Shown here: piece after piece, positions 14,301 to 29,300 of the stretch
Position numbering within the stretch: position 1 is the stretch's first letter
Layout of the letters: the number at the start of each line of letters is the position of its first letter
Assembly: GCF_031877795.1 (NCBI RefSeq)
Contig: NC_133948.1
Coordinates: 13,252,948 to 13,316,947, forward strand
From: Strix aluco
Lineage: Eukaryota > Chordata > Aves > Strigiformes > Strigidae
DNA length: 64,000 nucleotides
Reading direction: 5' to 3'
Notes under the pieces: generated by a model
The model's input: the letters and a program-made list of their open reading frames with translations, nothing else
Told to the model about the DNA's origin: nothing
Databases searched by the model: none
Made by a program: the position numbers and the translations under genes

Positions 14301-17300
14301 ACTGCTGCTTTAGTGTACTATACAGCTTCTATACTCAGGCTGGTTCCCCTTGCCTGTGGTAGTCCTGTACTCCATTCCTCCATGGTCTCTCCTACCACTA
14401 AATATGAAAAGGCAGTGCTTCTTTAGCAAGCCCACTTTTATTTTGTGGGTTGGATGTCCTCGGAGACTTCTAGCTGTTAGCTGCCTGTTTATAGTTTATG
14501 ACTGCTGATAGTGTGCTACGAACATGACAGCACAGATCCCTGAGCCAGGAGACCTGCTTATTGTATTAAATAGGATGCTGTCTCTTTTGATGATCTTCTG
14601 GGAGCATTTCCGTGTTGAAGTGCTCAGTTTGAGTGTGTCTCTTAAAAGCTCCTACATGGGAAGAATCAATTTGTCTGTGTACAAGCTGCCAGTTTCCTGG
14701 GTACTCTGGCACCTCTTGATGCTTGTCTCTGGTCCCAGTGCCTGGCCTGTTTGCCTGCCTCCTGATCGATCTCAGCTCGCTTAATTGTAAATCAATTTTT
14801 CTCTTATTGTACTGATGCAGATGGAGGTAGCTATGACGTTATTAATGATGCATCCAGCCCTGCTGCGGGGGACTGCTGCGCGCAGCAAAGCTCCGCCCGA
14901 CACAACTGGGAAATGAACTACCAAGAGGCAGCAATCTACCTCCAGGTGAGCCCTGCTGTTTGGTGTATTGTGTGAAAAATGGACTTAGGGAACTATGGTA
15001 GTTCTTGATTATAAGAAACAGAGAGCCTCCGTTTTGAGGTCAAAAATTTGGTGCTTTGCAAAGGAATCTGCATAAGGGGTGGGGTGATGCTGGAAGCACC
15101 TTCAGAGGGGCTCTAGCAAGTCATTTTGGAGGAACTGAACAAGCTACCCATCCTCTCCCATCTCTCCCAGTGTCGAGGACTGTAGTAGTTGAGGGATTCA
15201 GCACATGTTCAGTTCTGCCACCTTGCCATGGAGATTTCCTTAACTTGTCACAGGTCGTCATTTCATGTCTTCAGTCGCTCCGGGGTGAATGGTCAGTGCT
15301 CTCCTGGAGACATCTCATGTTCTAGAAGTGCAGGTCCTAATCCTGCCTTGGCCGCAGATTTGGTGGGTGGCTCTGGAGTGTTCGTTTACCATCAGTCAAG
15401 CCCTGCAGGTCATGTAAGACACAAGAGAAGGTACAGGTCTTGATTTCCGCAGGAAGAAAGCATGTTGAGATTAGAATCGGCCCAGGAGTGAAATTTATCA
15501 TCTTTAAAAAGAAAAAACCCACAGCTAACCAAACAAACCCCACCCATGCTCCAGTTACAGGAAACACCATCGTTACTTCAACAAAGGTATATTTTTAAGA
15601 TCACTGTACAGTGTGGTGAATTATCAGATGAATTACTACCAAAACTGAGCTTCTCCCAGAGCTGTCCAGTCTGAAGTTGCTGGTTCCCTTACTGTGCTTC
15701 CTTCCTCCTTCTCTTTGTTCCCTTTCAAAGGCTCTGCACTGCAGCTTGAGATGCTTTGCACCCAGTTAGGTTTTTTGCTTAAGCCACTGCAAGGTGATTG
15801 AAACCATTCATTCCTCCCTGCTCCTAGCCCACAGAACTGAGACGTGTTGCTTCTCTGACATTTTAAAACCAAGTAGGCTTAGACCTTGGTAATACTTCAG
15901 CTTTGTCATATGCTAGAGCAGCACTGACAATGCAATGGTAGCTCCAGCCCCTCCCAGGCTTTTGTTTAAACTCATGATTATTGGAAATGCTCTGCAAAGG
16001 GTCATTGAGTTGCTGCAGTGTCTGATGGTAATGTACGCAGCAGGCTTGGCCCTTCAGATGCAGATTATTCTTGCTGCTGCCTTGACCAATGGTCATGATG
16101 ACAATGTCCTTGAAATGAAGTAGACATAACTTAAAGAGCATGCAGATTGTTTATTTGAACCAGTAGCTGCAGGCAAGAGTGTCTTATCTGAATAAGAGGA
16201 CTTTGCTGTCCAGCAACGTTTTGAATTGCTTGGCTACCAAGAGGCAGAATTTAGACTATTTTTCATTCTGCAAGTGTGTTTTGTCAGGCATGAATAAGAA
16301 TGCCCTGCTGATCTAAGCTAGTGCTCTCTTTGAGGGGGGGGCTTGCGTTTTATGGAGCTTGCTGCTGGGTTTTGTCCTGCTTGCAATCTGGCTCACTGAC
16401 CCGGCAGTGTTTATTCTTAAACAGAATGTGAGCTTGCCTGGGAGATGAGTAAATGAGAAGCATTTGAAACGCTCTTCTGAATTGGTCTCAAGAATGCTTC
16501 ACTTCTTAAAGGAGATCCTGTTTCCTGACCTTGTTATCCACCTGCAATCACAGTTATTCCACTTTGATAGTAATAGCTTACTGTCCTTACAGTAATTGCT
16601 TACCTGGGAAGATGTTAATTTTTTTTTTAAAAAAAAAAAGCCAACTTCTTGTGCATCTGTGTGTCCCAGCTGGGGAAAAATGATCTCTTATGACAATTTC
16701 CAAGAGGCAGCAAGTTTCCTGTGAGCGACAAAGGCTCCCTTGCTTAAACCATTGACTCAAGAAAGAGAAGAAGCTGTTGGGTGGTTCTGCATGAAAAACC
16801 TCTAAGTTCTCACCAAACTAAGTTTCCTCCTAGAGGTAAAAATAGTAATGACGTAGCTGTTTAAAAATCAGTTGTAGGCAAACTGTTAAGATGGAGTATC
16901 TGACCTTTTAATGTTAATTAAGCTTTCTAGTTAAGAGGGAATGACAAATCAGCATAGAGACTTGTTAATTTTTCATGGAGTCTGTCTTCTCACATTCCTG
17001 AAGCAGAAAACACTGCATATACGCCAGTGTTTTCTCCCAGACATTTTGCAAGGCCAAGATAAGGAGGAGCAACTGTCAGCCCAGGTGCCCTGGAGCTTAT
17101 CTCTGTGTTTTTGTGTTCTGTCCTGGAGAAGTTTAATCAAATAAGTCTGTAAACGTGGAAGTGGTTGCAAGTAAATGAAGTGCTGTGTTTATGTTGGGAT
17201 GTTGACTAAAGTTTCTTTGCCTAGCTTTATAAACTTTCAGCGCTCTTCCTCATTTTGAAAAGGATCAAGGGTTTCTGAAGCAGGAGTTTGTGGATATTAA

Positions 17301-20300
17301 TGAGTTCCATTACTGAAATATGCTTATGAACAGAAGGGGATGTCCCTTGTGTGTAGAGTTCACTCCTCAATAAACAGATCAATGTCAGGCTGTAAAGTGG
17401 GAATAGTCTGTTGGGAATTGTATCTAATCCTTCTAAAAGTCTGTGTTCTTCACGTGGAAAGTTCTGTTTAGTACTGAGAGTCACTAATGCTGTTCTCTTC
17501 TTTATCCCTGCTGCCCTAGGAAGGAGAAAATAATGATAAGTTCTTCACTCACCCCAAAAATGCCAAAGCACTTGCTGCCTACCTCTTTGCACACAATCAC
17601 CTTTTCTACCTAATGGAGCTGAGCACAGCACTGCTTCTCTTGTTGCTGTCTCTCTGCGAGGCGCCAGCTGTTCCTATGCTCCGTCTTGGCATCTTTGTAA
17701 GTACTTTGGGGCAAAATGAAGAAGTTTGCCTGTTTTGCAGTGGTGGGTAAGAGGAAAAAGAAGGCTATAAACATAGAGGAAGAAGGCAGCAGTAGTAGGA
17801 AAAAAACGCTACCTGGCTTGTTCTGCAAATTGGTGACAGCAGATGTGCCAGCCGGCAAAACATCCTTTTTTCATCTGACGTGCATAGACCACGATGAAAG
17901 TGACACTTATTTTGTATTATCAATTTATGCAGTTCTTAAATTTTGTAACTGAGAAGTGTGTGGTTTTTCCTTTTTCTTGAGATAACTCAAGGATTTGTGT
18001 GCTTTGACGGGGTGGTTTTAAAGCCATTGTAGGTTTGGTGCCGTTATCCCAGCACCACCACTGGTTCCTAGAACACAAACAGATCTCAGTCTGGGACAGG
18101 TTGCTAAACCTTCTGCTGTCCTCTCCTCCCAGTGTTGTGAGGACTCTTTTTAATGTATATGTGACTGACGTGAAGTTTTATGTCTAACCTTCATAAAATG
18201 CAGGTTGAGAGAAGGGGTGCACAAACTGGTATATGCTGTTGTCAGTCCACAACCACTTCATGAGGTACCACTGTCAGGCACAGTGCTAGGAGCTGCTGTG
18301 CTTTTGGAGCTGTTAATGGCACCCTGGGGCTATGCCAGGGGTGTAGAACAGCCATGACAACCTTGGGGACAAAGTGTTCCTCAAAATGAGTCAGGGCTGC
18401 ATAACTCAGTTTGGGTTTTGAGCTGTGACTAAAGCTGAGGTTGTAAGAAAATGCTGTTGTTGTCTTTGTGGTGCATTTTACATCTTCCAGCAGAGAAGGG
18501 GTCCATCAGCACTGCTAAAAGCTGTGTTCTGTTCCAGAGCTTGACCAGGACCCTGTCTGTGGTTGTCCAGAACATCTATTTCAAGAGATAACAGAAGAGT
18601 TTTCTATTCTGTGAGAATTCTCTGTGAATTCTCTCTGCCCAGCAGCTTTTCTTCCTGCATTTCACTAAAGAAATTGCAGTCTCAAACTTTTTTAAAAGGT
18701 TTTTGCTGGAGTTGCTGGTGTCTTGCCCTTTTTCAAATATATCAATACATTTTTTGATGTGTTGCTCAAATCCAAGAGGGGTGTGGATATCCAGGAAATT
18801 CTGGGCTGATACTGAATAGAGGAAAATTCTACAGGCTTTAATAAAAGCACAAAGCAATAAATATAGCAACTTTGAAAGACAGAGTGCTGTGCTAGCTTTA
18901 AGGGTGGCCTTGGGTTTTCCTGCATGTCACAGAACTGTGCTCAGACTCCTGTGAAACCCACGTGCTTCTTGAAAAAGGAAGGGCAGAAATGTGGCCTCTG
19001 ATGTGCTGCTGTTTGTAATCAGAAGCACTGGTTTAAGCTGTGCTGTATTGTCACAGGTCCATGCAACCTTGGAGCTGTTTGCGTTAATTGTGGTAGTCTT
19101 TGAACTCTCAATGAAGATGAGGTGGCTGGGCTTCCAAACCTTTATCAGGCACAAAAGGACTATGGTGAAGGTAAGTTGTCTCTCATTGTCAGTGTTTCTC
19201 CTTCAGCATCTTTGGGAACCAAAGAACCAGATTAAATATTGGCCTGTAGTGTAACAGGGATGACTTAGCCATGTGTCCCAGCTGCCAAACGATTCATGTG
19301 AGACCTCTAAGCGCTCAGAGACCCCTCCCATCCTTAAAGTGTCCACATAAATGGATGGTTAGTGAGAGCTTTGCCTTTCCCAAAAGGAGACTGCAGCTGT
19401 GCCTCTCATTAAACCCCTTTTTTGCAGACTTGCGTGCTGTTTGTACAGTTCATAGAGGCCATCGTGGTGTTGGTGCGCCAAACCTCGCACGTCCGGATAA
19501 CGAGAGCTCTGCGCTGTATCTTCTTGGTGGACTGCCGGTACTGTGGTGCTGTCAGAAGGTGAGTGCTCAGCTAGTTGGGTTTTCTGCTGTCATGCCTGGG
19601 ACTGGGCTGAAGGAAAAGCACTCTGGTCCTGCAGGCATCTCAGGAAAATAAGTGTCTTTCATGGCCATTTCAGATCTCGGAGATCTTCTGGAATTGTGAC
19701 TGAAGCGTAGCTAGGGTCTTGCCGATGTAGGGAAATTTCATACGTAGTATCTTTGGATGTGCTCAGGGTGCACAGTGCTTATGTGTGCTGCCCTTAGCTG
19801 TATAAACTGCCTCAGAGAGCACAACACATGAACGTGGCTGTATTGTTTCTGGCTCCTCAGTTTGCCTGTAAACTTCACAATGAATCACAGGGCTAGTCTT
19901 TAGTCTGGAGAAGGAAAGTTGACAGAGTGACACTAGTATTGTTTGCAGTACCTGAGAGCTGACTGCAAAGGACAGATAGGTAGCTTGGAAACAATCTTAA
20001 TTTACCTAGCTTTCTGCTTTTAGTCCTTGGAGGGAGTGGGAAGAAAGTCCTCAAGTATGGCGTGTTGTTGTTTTTTCTCTGCCAACCTGGAGGAGAAAAC
20101 ATGCAAGTTTTAGTTTATCAATGTTTTGTTATTTTTCAGAAATCTGCGACAGATCTTCCAGTCCCTCCCACCATTTATTGATATTCTCCTCCTCCTGCTT
20201 TTCTTCATGGTGATTTTTGCCATCCTGGGTGAGTTGTATTTTTGGCAGGTGAAACAAAAGCAACACAAACAGCCTGGATGAATATAAAGCTGCTCAGATT

Positions 20301-23300
20301 CAGAGTCCTGCCAGGATCTTCCATTTACCCCATTTCATCTGCGGTCATCTGGAAGGCAGAATTAAAGATCCAAAATATCTAGAAGCTGGGTGTTTGATTT
20401 TGAGACAAAGGTCCTTTTGACCTCTTCAGGAGGATAGTCTGTGGTGTGTGTGTTTGTGGTTTCTAAGTTCTGTTTCCATCAACTATTCCTCAATCTTGTA
20501 AGTTTAGTCTACGTTCTTACAAATGCATGTGTCTGTGGGGTACCTGCTACAGTCCTATGCTCAAACCATCCCCAAAAAGTGTATTTTCCAAAACCATCAG
20601 TGGAATGCCAGTGACATGTATTGGCAAATCTGTATGGAGAAAGCCTTCCAGATACTCTCCTCTTTATGGTGTCAGAGAGGACTTACTCTTAGTGTGACCT
20701 TCTCTTTGGGAACAGAGACTCACCACTCTGCTGCTTGACATTAAACAGACTTTATTTTTGTTTGTTCTTTCCCCCTTTCTTCTCTCCTGTACCTTCTCTG
20801 CTGCTTCTCTAGGTTTTTACTTGTTTTCTCCTAACCACTCGGATCCGGTGAGTATCACTGATTCTTTCAACTGAAGCTTGAGTCCCATTTTGACGTGCTT
20901 AGGAATCAAACATTACTGTGTGGATGTAGCTTATTCCTGTGTGGTGGCCTGGCAGGCCGGATGCTAGCTGGTCAGAGTTGCTTGGCAGTGTTACCCTGGT
21001 TTACAAAACCCTGCTGGGAGGGAAGGCAGTGCAGAGAACTTCCTCAAAGACAGGATGTCCCAAAGGGAACATTCCCAGAGTTGTTCCTTGTTCTTGATGT
21101 CATGATTCAGTCAAACAAGCCACCTGCTGCTGTGCCAAGGGGAGGAAGGTATCTGGGTGAAAGCTTGGCCTGCCTCAGACTGTGGCTGTCAGAGTCTAGC
21201 AGACACTAGTTCCTGCTGCTGCCCAGTCTGTACCTTGCTGGGAGTAACTACTGCAAAAATGTGTAGACAAGCTATTAATTGTTTTAACTCTTCACATGCC
21301 ATCTCTCAGGGCCCTTTAAAAAGGACCAATGCTGAAGTACCCTTTCCCTAGGGAGGCAGTAGAAGTGCTTATATGCAAGTGGGGGGTGGGGTGGTTGGTT
21401 GTTTTTTGAATGAAATGCCACTATGAAGTTCTGCTTGCATTTGGTCATGGGAGTTTTTTCTTTCAGTATTTCAATACCTTAGAGAACAGCCTTGTGAATC
21501 TCTTCGTGCTTTTGACCACTTCGAAGTAAGTTCATGCTTTTCTAGCTCAGTCTTTCCCTTTGACCCCAAAGAAGTCTAGCAGAGCCAAGAGCTTATTTGC
21601 AGAAATGCTCTGTCTCCAAATGTCACCCCTTTCCTCTGCACGAGAGGGAGATTTCCTGGGTCAGCCTGCATGGGAAGAACTGGTATTTCATTTTGTTTTA
21701 GGACACTGTGACCTCAGATGCAGAGTTATCTCTAAGCAACTCACACCGCTTCATCACTGTGAGGGCAGTAAGAGGGGAAACAGCTTTATTAGGCCTTGGT
21801 CCAAGAAGGGACAGTTTCTATTTGTGTTCCTTTGTCAGCCGACAGTTTGCTGTTGTGAAGTATCTTCCTATTACTCTGTTTCGGTTCACCTATCTGCTAG
21901 GAAAGGGGGATAACAACAGTGGGTAAATATTGATCTGCTGTCAGGGAGAGCTCTGAGGATTAAGAAATTAGCAAAGGATGGAATAAATCTTAGGTTGTAA
22001 CACTCTTACACCAAGGCTATATTGCTGTCGTTGCTAAGTATCAAAGCACAACCCTTAACCATGTTACAAATCCCCTTTGCCCATCTGATTTTCGGGATGT
22101 GCAGGGAATGTGCTTTTCATACTTTTTTTCATTGTGTCTCCACATTCTTGCTGCTTGTTGCGAGGCTCAAACTTCTGTGTCATGAGCAACCACATATTTT
22201 GCAGAAATGCACAGATCTATGGATGCGGGTTTACACAGACACCCGTGTCCTTTGTAGTGGCTCTTGCCTTTGTAGTGGGAAGTGTAGCATGAGCTATTTG
22301 GTGCTTAAACTTGGGTCTTTTTTTGGATGCAGTTTCCCTGATGTGATGATGCCATCTTATGCCCGGAACCCCTGGTCCTGTGTCTTCTTCATAGTGTATC
22401 TCTCCATTGAGCTGTACTTCATCATGAACTTGGTGAGTCCCCTGATGAAGCACTTGACTTCTCTCCGCCTGACTTTAGAGCTCATTGCCCAACAGGGTCT
22501 TCCCCATTCCCAAGAGTGCTCTGTAATAATCTGAGACCCTTTGGCAGAATACTTCGCTACAAATAGGAGTCTTTTAATGTTTAACCACAAGGAATTGAAC
22601 TAAATCACAGAAAATGGAATGATAGGAGTATCTTTCAACTTCTCTCACATTAATATCATGCTTGGAGTGACATACTCAGTTGCATGAAATTTACTGTCCT
22701 TTTCTGTCTTAATTATTTATCATAAAATGGCATTTTATTAGCTGGGCTTGCCTGAAATACTTTGTAAATCAGTTTGAAGGGGATGGAATTACTAAGTATG
22801 AGAGGACTTGAAGAGTGCTGATAACTGCAGTATGAGAGCATGGCTGCTGTGCTGGCTCTGCTTCTTGCAGCATCTAAGACAGGGCCAAGGCCAGCTCAGG
22901 TGAGCATGTGAGTAGTGGAAAAGGCGTTGTCAAAGGAGTTAAATTCTGCAACCCAAGGTGAGTGATTTGATGCTCGTAATGGGCTTGGATTTCACTGCTG
23001 CTGTTCTAGATGGAGGGTTAGTTTTGACATGTGTTTGCCAAAGCTCCTGCGGAAGGGTGAGCCCAGAAAGCCGCCCTCAAAACCTGCTTTCCAGGAAGAG
23101 ATCAGGGCATCTTAACAAACCTTTTGATACTGTTTTCGGTCAGCATGTGTGGGGTTTAGCCTTAGCTCTTAAAACCACTAATGAGTGTTAGAAGGCCAGA
23201 AACATCCAGACCCCTTCCAAAAAGTAGATCAGTGTGTGTGCAGTGTGCTTGGTGATCCTTTTGTGGGATCCCTTATGGCCAACGGGCCCGCGCTGCCTCC

Positions 23301-26300
23301 ATCCTGCCTCAGGCCGTGTCACGCTTAGTAAATTCCTCCTGCAGGCGATGCCTCTCCTTGCCTCTGGATGTTCCTGCCTGTCTCAGGTCACCACAGAGTA
23401 TAAGGATCATCCCTGTCTTCTCTCTGCAGCTTCTCGCTGTTGTGTTCGACACTTTCAATGATATCGAGAAGAGGAAGTTTAAGTCCTTGCTGCTGCACAA
23501 GCGCACAGCCATACAGCACGCCTACCGCTTGCTGATCACCAAACAGGTACGGGGCCCTGCAGGGAGGCTGAGAGCAGCCCACAGTGCAGCAGGAGGGCAG
23601 GTCAGCAATGCTTTAAGAACACCAGTGCTCTGGAGTGTTTAAAGACCATGTTCCAGAAAAGATGATTTATGTCTGTTGACTGGAATCATACTCACCAAGG
23701 GCTACTGTTTTTTCATTTGTGTAACTTGTTTATATCTGTTTCTGGAGAAAACACAAAGTAGTCTGAATTTCAGCCCCATGTGAGGTTATGGAAGTGTCTT
23801 GATCAAATGAGTGAAGTTTGTCCTGGAAAGCATGCAATCATTGATTCCTCTCTGATTCAGCGTGGGTCTTGCTTGAGGACTTGCCTCTCAATTAGAGGAG
23901 AGGTGGGTTATACTTGTGAAGGTACAGTACAGTTGCTAGATACTGCATGAGTAAATGGTACAGAAACAGAAGTAATTCACGCACAAACAACTCTTTACAG
24001 GGACAGAGCACTGGGGGAGAGGGTTGATTTCTTGCTTAGCTTGTGAAGCAGCAAGACAAATAGGACCCAAAAATAACTAACCTACTTCTAGTAGATTAGT
24101 TCATGTTTAGGGCACATTCATTATATGAACAGTTCCTGAGGAATAGCTGATAGTCTTTAAAAAGTGCCAGTAATGGGATCTGTTAGGTTGTCTACTAGTT
24201 TCCCAGGAAGAGTGGTTGAACTCTGTCCCTTGGGGTGTCTGGTTGGACAATTTTCACATGATAGGGCAACAGGGAACAGCTCTGCATTTGCTGGAGGGAC
24301 TGACTGCCAGGAGAGCTTTCTGATCTCTGGGATAAGCTCAGGAGGTTAAAGTAGTAGCTTAGGGTACTTTTGGGGCTTAGTTGTAATGGCATCTTATGAT
24401 AAAATGTTGAATCCTGCTTAAAACAAATCCAGAGTGAGAATTAAATACACTAGCCTCTACGTGCTTCTGCCTGATGTCGCTGCTTATGACAACATTCCCT
24501 TGTTTCTAGAGGCCGTCTGGAATTTCCTTCAAGCACTTTGAAGGGCTGTTGCGGTTTTACAAGCCTCGGATGTGTGCCAGAGAGCGATATCTCACTTTCA
24601 AAGCACTGAATCAAAGCAATACTCCTTTAGTCAGGTAGGATGGTCTTACTGCTGCACCCAGAGCAGGGAGGTTGCTTCACTCTCTGAAGCTAGGCTGTGC
24701 TTTGGAGAGGATGGCTGGGTTTTATGGAAGGAAATTTGTCTGGGATGTGGGAATAGACTTATGTGATTGAAAGGATTTGTCTGGGAAGCAGGGAGCTTGG
24801 AGGCGGGGGGTACCCTGAGAGTTGAGGTTTTTCTGCGGAGGTGATGGAGTTCCTGCGTGCCCTCTTGTGGATACAGCGCTCTGCTGGCAGTCGCCAGGCA
24901 GCCGCTGTTCCCCACCTCCCCTGCCAGAACAGAGGAGCGAGAAATTGAGGAACAGCATTAGAGCCTGCAAGGAGCATTTCTTCACACAGTGCAGCCTCGC
25001 AGCTTAACAAGTTTTTGTTTTTTCCAGCAGCTGGCTGTGTCCCCCAGGGTTTTGTTAATTAAAATCTGGTTCTGCTGGTGCTTTCAGGACTGTCATCCTC
25101 TGTGTTATGAGGCAGAGAATTGCCATTCTGGTGGATGGGTGCAGCTAGCTCCAGCCAGCATGGAAGTGGAGGGAATTAGAGCAGGAGACCTTCTCTTCCT
25201 TTTCCTTTGTTCTGGCCACAGACAGACTCAGAATGAGTCTCCCATTAAACTGGTGCCGATGCTTCTCCTTAAAGTCAAGTGCCACAGAGAAGTGTTGAAA
25301 ATGGCATAGGGAGAAGGGCTGAGTTCTTAAATTTAGGCACCTAATGACACCAGTAAGAGTCTGAGAAGTTCAGCATCCTCACCTTCAGATGCCTAAAAGC
25401 TGTTATAGGCCTGACCCTGAGCACCTAGACAGGCACTTATGTTTTATGAGTTTCTTTGCTTTCATGTCCTTTTTCAAATTTCATTGTTACCTTGAAAAGA
25501 AAATGTGCAAAGATGTTAGAAAAGGACTGTACGAGTAATTAAGACAGTCCAAGACTTCTTCATGAAGAGTAGTACAGTCTCTCTCCCTTGGAGTTTGCTA
25601 TCTAAGCCTGAGGTCTTTCCTGTCAGTGGTAGAATTCTGGAATTCAGTAGAGTCAGAATTTCCTTTAAGGGCTGTAGTGTTACAGAAAGAAGAAAGGCTT
25701 TGCACCCTGCTCTGGCTGTTGTCAGTCAGTAACCTTTGGCCAGACTGGGAAGAGGTCAGTGTTGAGTATACCAACTGTGGTTGCAGTTCTAATAAGGAGT
25801 TAATAACTTCCAGGGACTCTCTGCTGATGATGCCTGACAAGGACAATTAAGGATCTAATCAACTCCAAGGCTCTGATCAGATGCTTCTTTCTGTTTTGCA
25901 GTCTAAAGGATTTTTACAATTTCTATGAAGTTGTTGGCTTAAAATGGAAGGTGAGTATTTTTTGGGTGGAGAAGATGGGAAATGTGTGTGGGAGGGAGAG
26001 CAAAGGAGGCCGGTGATTGAAGAGAAGGTGGGTAAGAAACAAAGGCAATCTAAAAGAAACAGATGATGGGGATAAGGTGGGTCTCCATCACTGCCCATTT
26101 TTTGTATGGACGTAGCATTGACTACTTCTGATCATGGCTGTTCTGCTTCCAGGCAAAACGAAATCGCGAGCACTGGTTTGATGACCTTCCACGGACAGCA
26201 TTCCTTATTTTTAAAGGTAACAGACTGTGTTTTCGTGACAGCATTCAGCTAACAGGAAGAGCATTTCTTTGCAAAGAAAGGGCCCTCGGAAGGGACCTTT

Positions 26301-29300
26301 TCTTCTGTCCCTGGTGAACAGCTGAGGGAAGGCCTACTAACCAACTCTCTGTGTATTCAGAGCCTTGCATTCAGAGTCTCCAAAGAAGATTTCTCTCACG
26401 TATATATTCTCTGTGCTCTGACCCAAACCCTGGCTTCCTTAAAATAAGAGACATCTGTCAGAAGCTCTGTAGCAAAGCAGACCCTGAGGTCGTGGAGGGC
26501 TGTATTCCTTTTTTAGCACAGAGATTAGGTGGGGATTTATGATTGCTGAATCTAGTAGAGTTTATAGAGTTTCTCCGTATCCCAGGTGGCAACTCACAGC
26601 AGTGACTGTGAAGAGGGATATGTGTTTTCACAAAAGCTGCTAGGCTTCCTAGTCCCAAGATGGGGTTGCAACACTCGTACAGGTCAAGTGCAGCTGCTCA
26701 GGAAGGGGAAAGAGGTCTGAAATCAGTGTAATCTGTCTTGCAAACGTAGCCATTCAGAAATAAGAACTTATCTGCAATTCTTTTTCAGTGTTGTGTGCTA
26801 GTGGGAACAGTTAACACCATCTAGATCCAAAGACAGCTGCCCTAGGAGTCCTACATATCTCTGCTGATGCACTCAACCCTCCTTGACAGCATAGGTGTTG
26901 TTCCAAACATGGGTAGTGCTTCAACAGCTGCATTTACCTCTGTCCATGCCACAGAACTAACACACAGAGGGGAAAAAAAGGCATCTTGGGGGTTAAGGAT
27001 AGCAAGTTTATTGCTGCTAAAACTCTAGAGGAAATTTGAACTTGGTCCCAAGAAGTAAAAGTTAATAATCTGCTAATCTATTTAGCTTCTGTGCTGAGGA
27101 TTGGTATGAAAAATGTCTCTAAGGAGAAGATAGAGGAATCTGTGTGTGAGATATGGAGGACTGTGTAAACATCTGTTTTGTTACACTTTCCTTCATACAG
27201 GCATCAACATCCTCGTGAAGTCCCGCGTGTTCCAATACACCATGTGTAAGTAGAAGTAACGAGCTGTCTCTCTGCTGGGCAGCCTTGATCACTGGCGTGC
27301 TGTGTCTGCCACCCTCATGAGGACTTAGCGTGGTGGGGCCTGGTCTTTGGTCTGAGCCATGGCTCATGTACACATTTTGGAGTTTTGGCAGAGGGGGAGG
27401 GAACTGCATGCTTGTACCGACCACTGCTGTGATACTCTGAGCTCTCGCTGTGTCGAGTCTTCCGGAGAGGCTCCTTGGTTCACTACTTCATAACACACTT
27501 GTGGGTCTGATTCTGTATGAGTCAGCTTGTTGTGTTTAGGTAGGTTGGTGGTTAGCTTTCACAGGCCTTGAGGTTTTCATCTTGCAGCTGAAGGATGCTG
27601 GGTAAGGAACTGCCTTGCCAGTCAACCACCTTCTTCTGTTTGCACTTGAGAAGGTGCAAGCATCCTGGTTGCTGGAGGGATTGCTTGGCAACTGTACTGC
27701 CTGTGAGAAGGATTCTGTGCTTCTCTCCTCTAAAGGAGAAAGAGTGCTTACTCATGGTGCTACTTGCAATGTTCTAAACAATCTGTTCCTACTCTGTAAT
27801 TTGGGGGTTTTTTGAATGTTGAAGGAGAAGGTTTTGTAAATTGGGATGCTAAACTAAAGCGGGTGGGGTGGAATGAGGAGATCTGAATGAAAAGGAGAAG
27901 TCCTGCAGCTTCAGTTCTCAGGATTTGAATGCTGGGGAGCAGCGATAGATCCAGGCCGACAGGGCTTTGTCCTGCACTGTCAGGGACCCAGTGGTTCTTG
28001 AGATCTTGTTCCAGAACTAGGAGGAAGCTGAAATATGCAGGTAATAACATGGCAGAATGTACAATAATTATGAGTTAAAATGATTGTACATGATTCAGAC
28101 CGTTGTTTTGATTTAGTTTTGCTTTCTTCTGAAGATAAAGGTACTGCATCTGTTAAAGGCCTGGGAAAAGTCAGGGTAGAAGATTCTCCCACGTTATGAG
28201 TTCAGTTTGTTGAATTGGAAACAATGACCCTGCCACTTGTCCTATATTGTACTCTTTCTGTTAGCCTAGGAAATGGATGTCCTCTGGTCCAGGAGTAGTT
28301 TTGCTATGGGTTTTTTACTTTGTTTTCCAGATACTGTGGTGGCTGTGAATGGAATTTGGATTCTTGTTGAAACCTTCATGCTGCAAGGTAGGAAACATCA
28401 CAGCTTGTTTCTTAACTGTGAGGCTGGGGGATTGAAAAAAGGGAAGTCTAGAAAAAGTTCTTCTTTTGTCTTGCAGGAGGGAATTTCTTCTCCAGAAATG
28501 TCCCATGGAGCTACATAGTCTTCCTCACAAGTAAGCTGATGCCTCCCCACAGAGCTGTGTCATTTCATAAGGAGTTGGGAGGGGAATAGACAGCTCTGTT
28601 CCTGGGAGATAATTCAGTTTGAAGTTAAAACTTAGCCACAGGTGTACAGACTCCATCTAGAACAGTGCTGCCTGGCAGGGATTGTCAGCATCCACACAGA
28701 CCCACGTGAACACTGCTGCAGTGTTACACAGCTCCCTGCACCACAGCAGTCTGGGGGGCCTCTTACCTCTGGTGCAACTCTCAGCAGAAGCTGCTGTATT
28801 ATATTAAAGTTGGCGTCAGCCCTGAGAGCAGAATAACGTCGTTTGTTAGGCACAGCGTGCAAAGTGATAAGCTCCTCCAGACTTGTGATGGCTCTGCGTG
28901 GAGTTGCTCATGTTGCTCTGCGCTGCACTGACTATTCCAGGAGGCATTACCAGCTCTGATCTGATTGCAGCTGTGAGCTGGCTCTCTGCCACACAAAGCA
29001 AGGCAGTCGTGTTGGAGTACAGAGTGCAGGGGCATGCTGAGGAGAAGACTGAAAGGACTAGATGAACTAGTTGATGAGCTGAGTTTTCCAACTGAACGTC
29101 ATCCCCTCCATGAACATGTACCTTAGTCTTCCTTTTCAGCCCAAGTACAAGCTATTGCATCTTCGTGGGCTGTTTCATTGCACTGCCATAGAGCTCTTCA
29201 GTGATGTGAATTCACTTCTCCTGCCAGTGTCTCTTGCTCGAGGAGGAGCGAAGTATAGCTCCACTGAGTCAAAATAGCGTGTTGAACTGCAGCAGAAGGT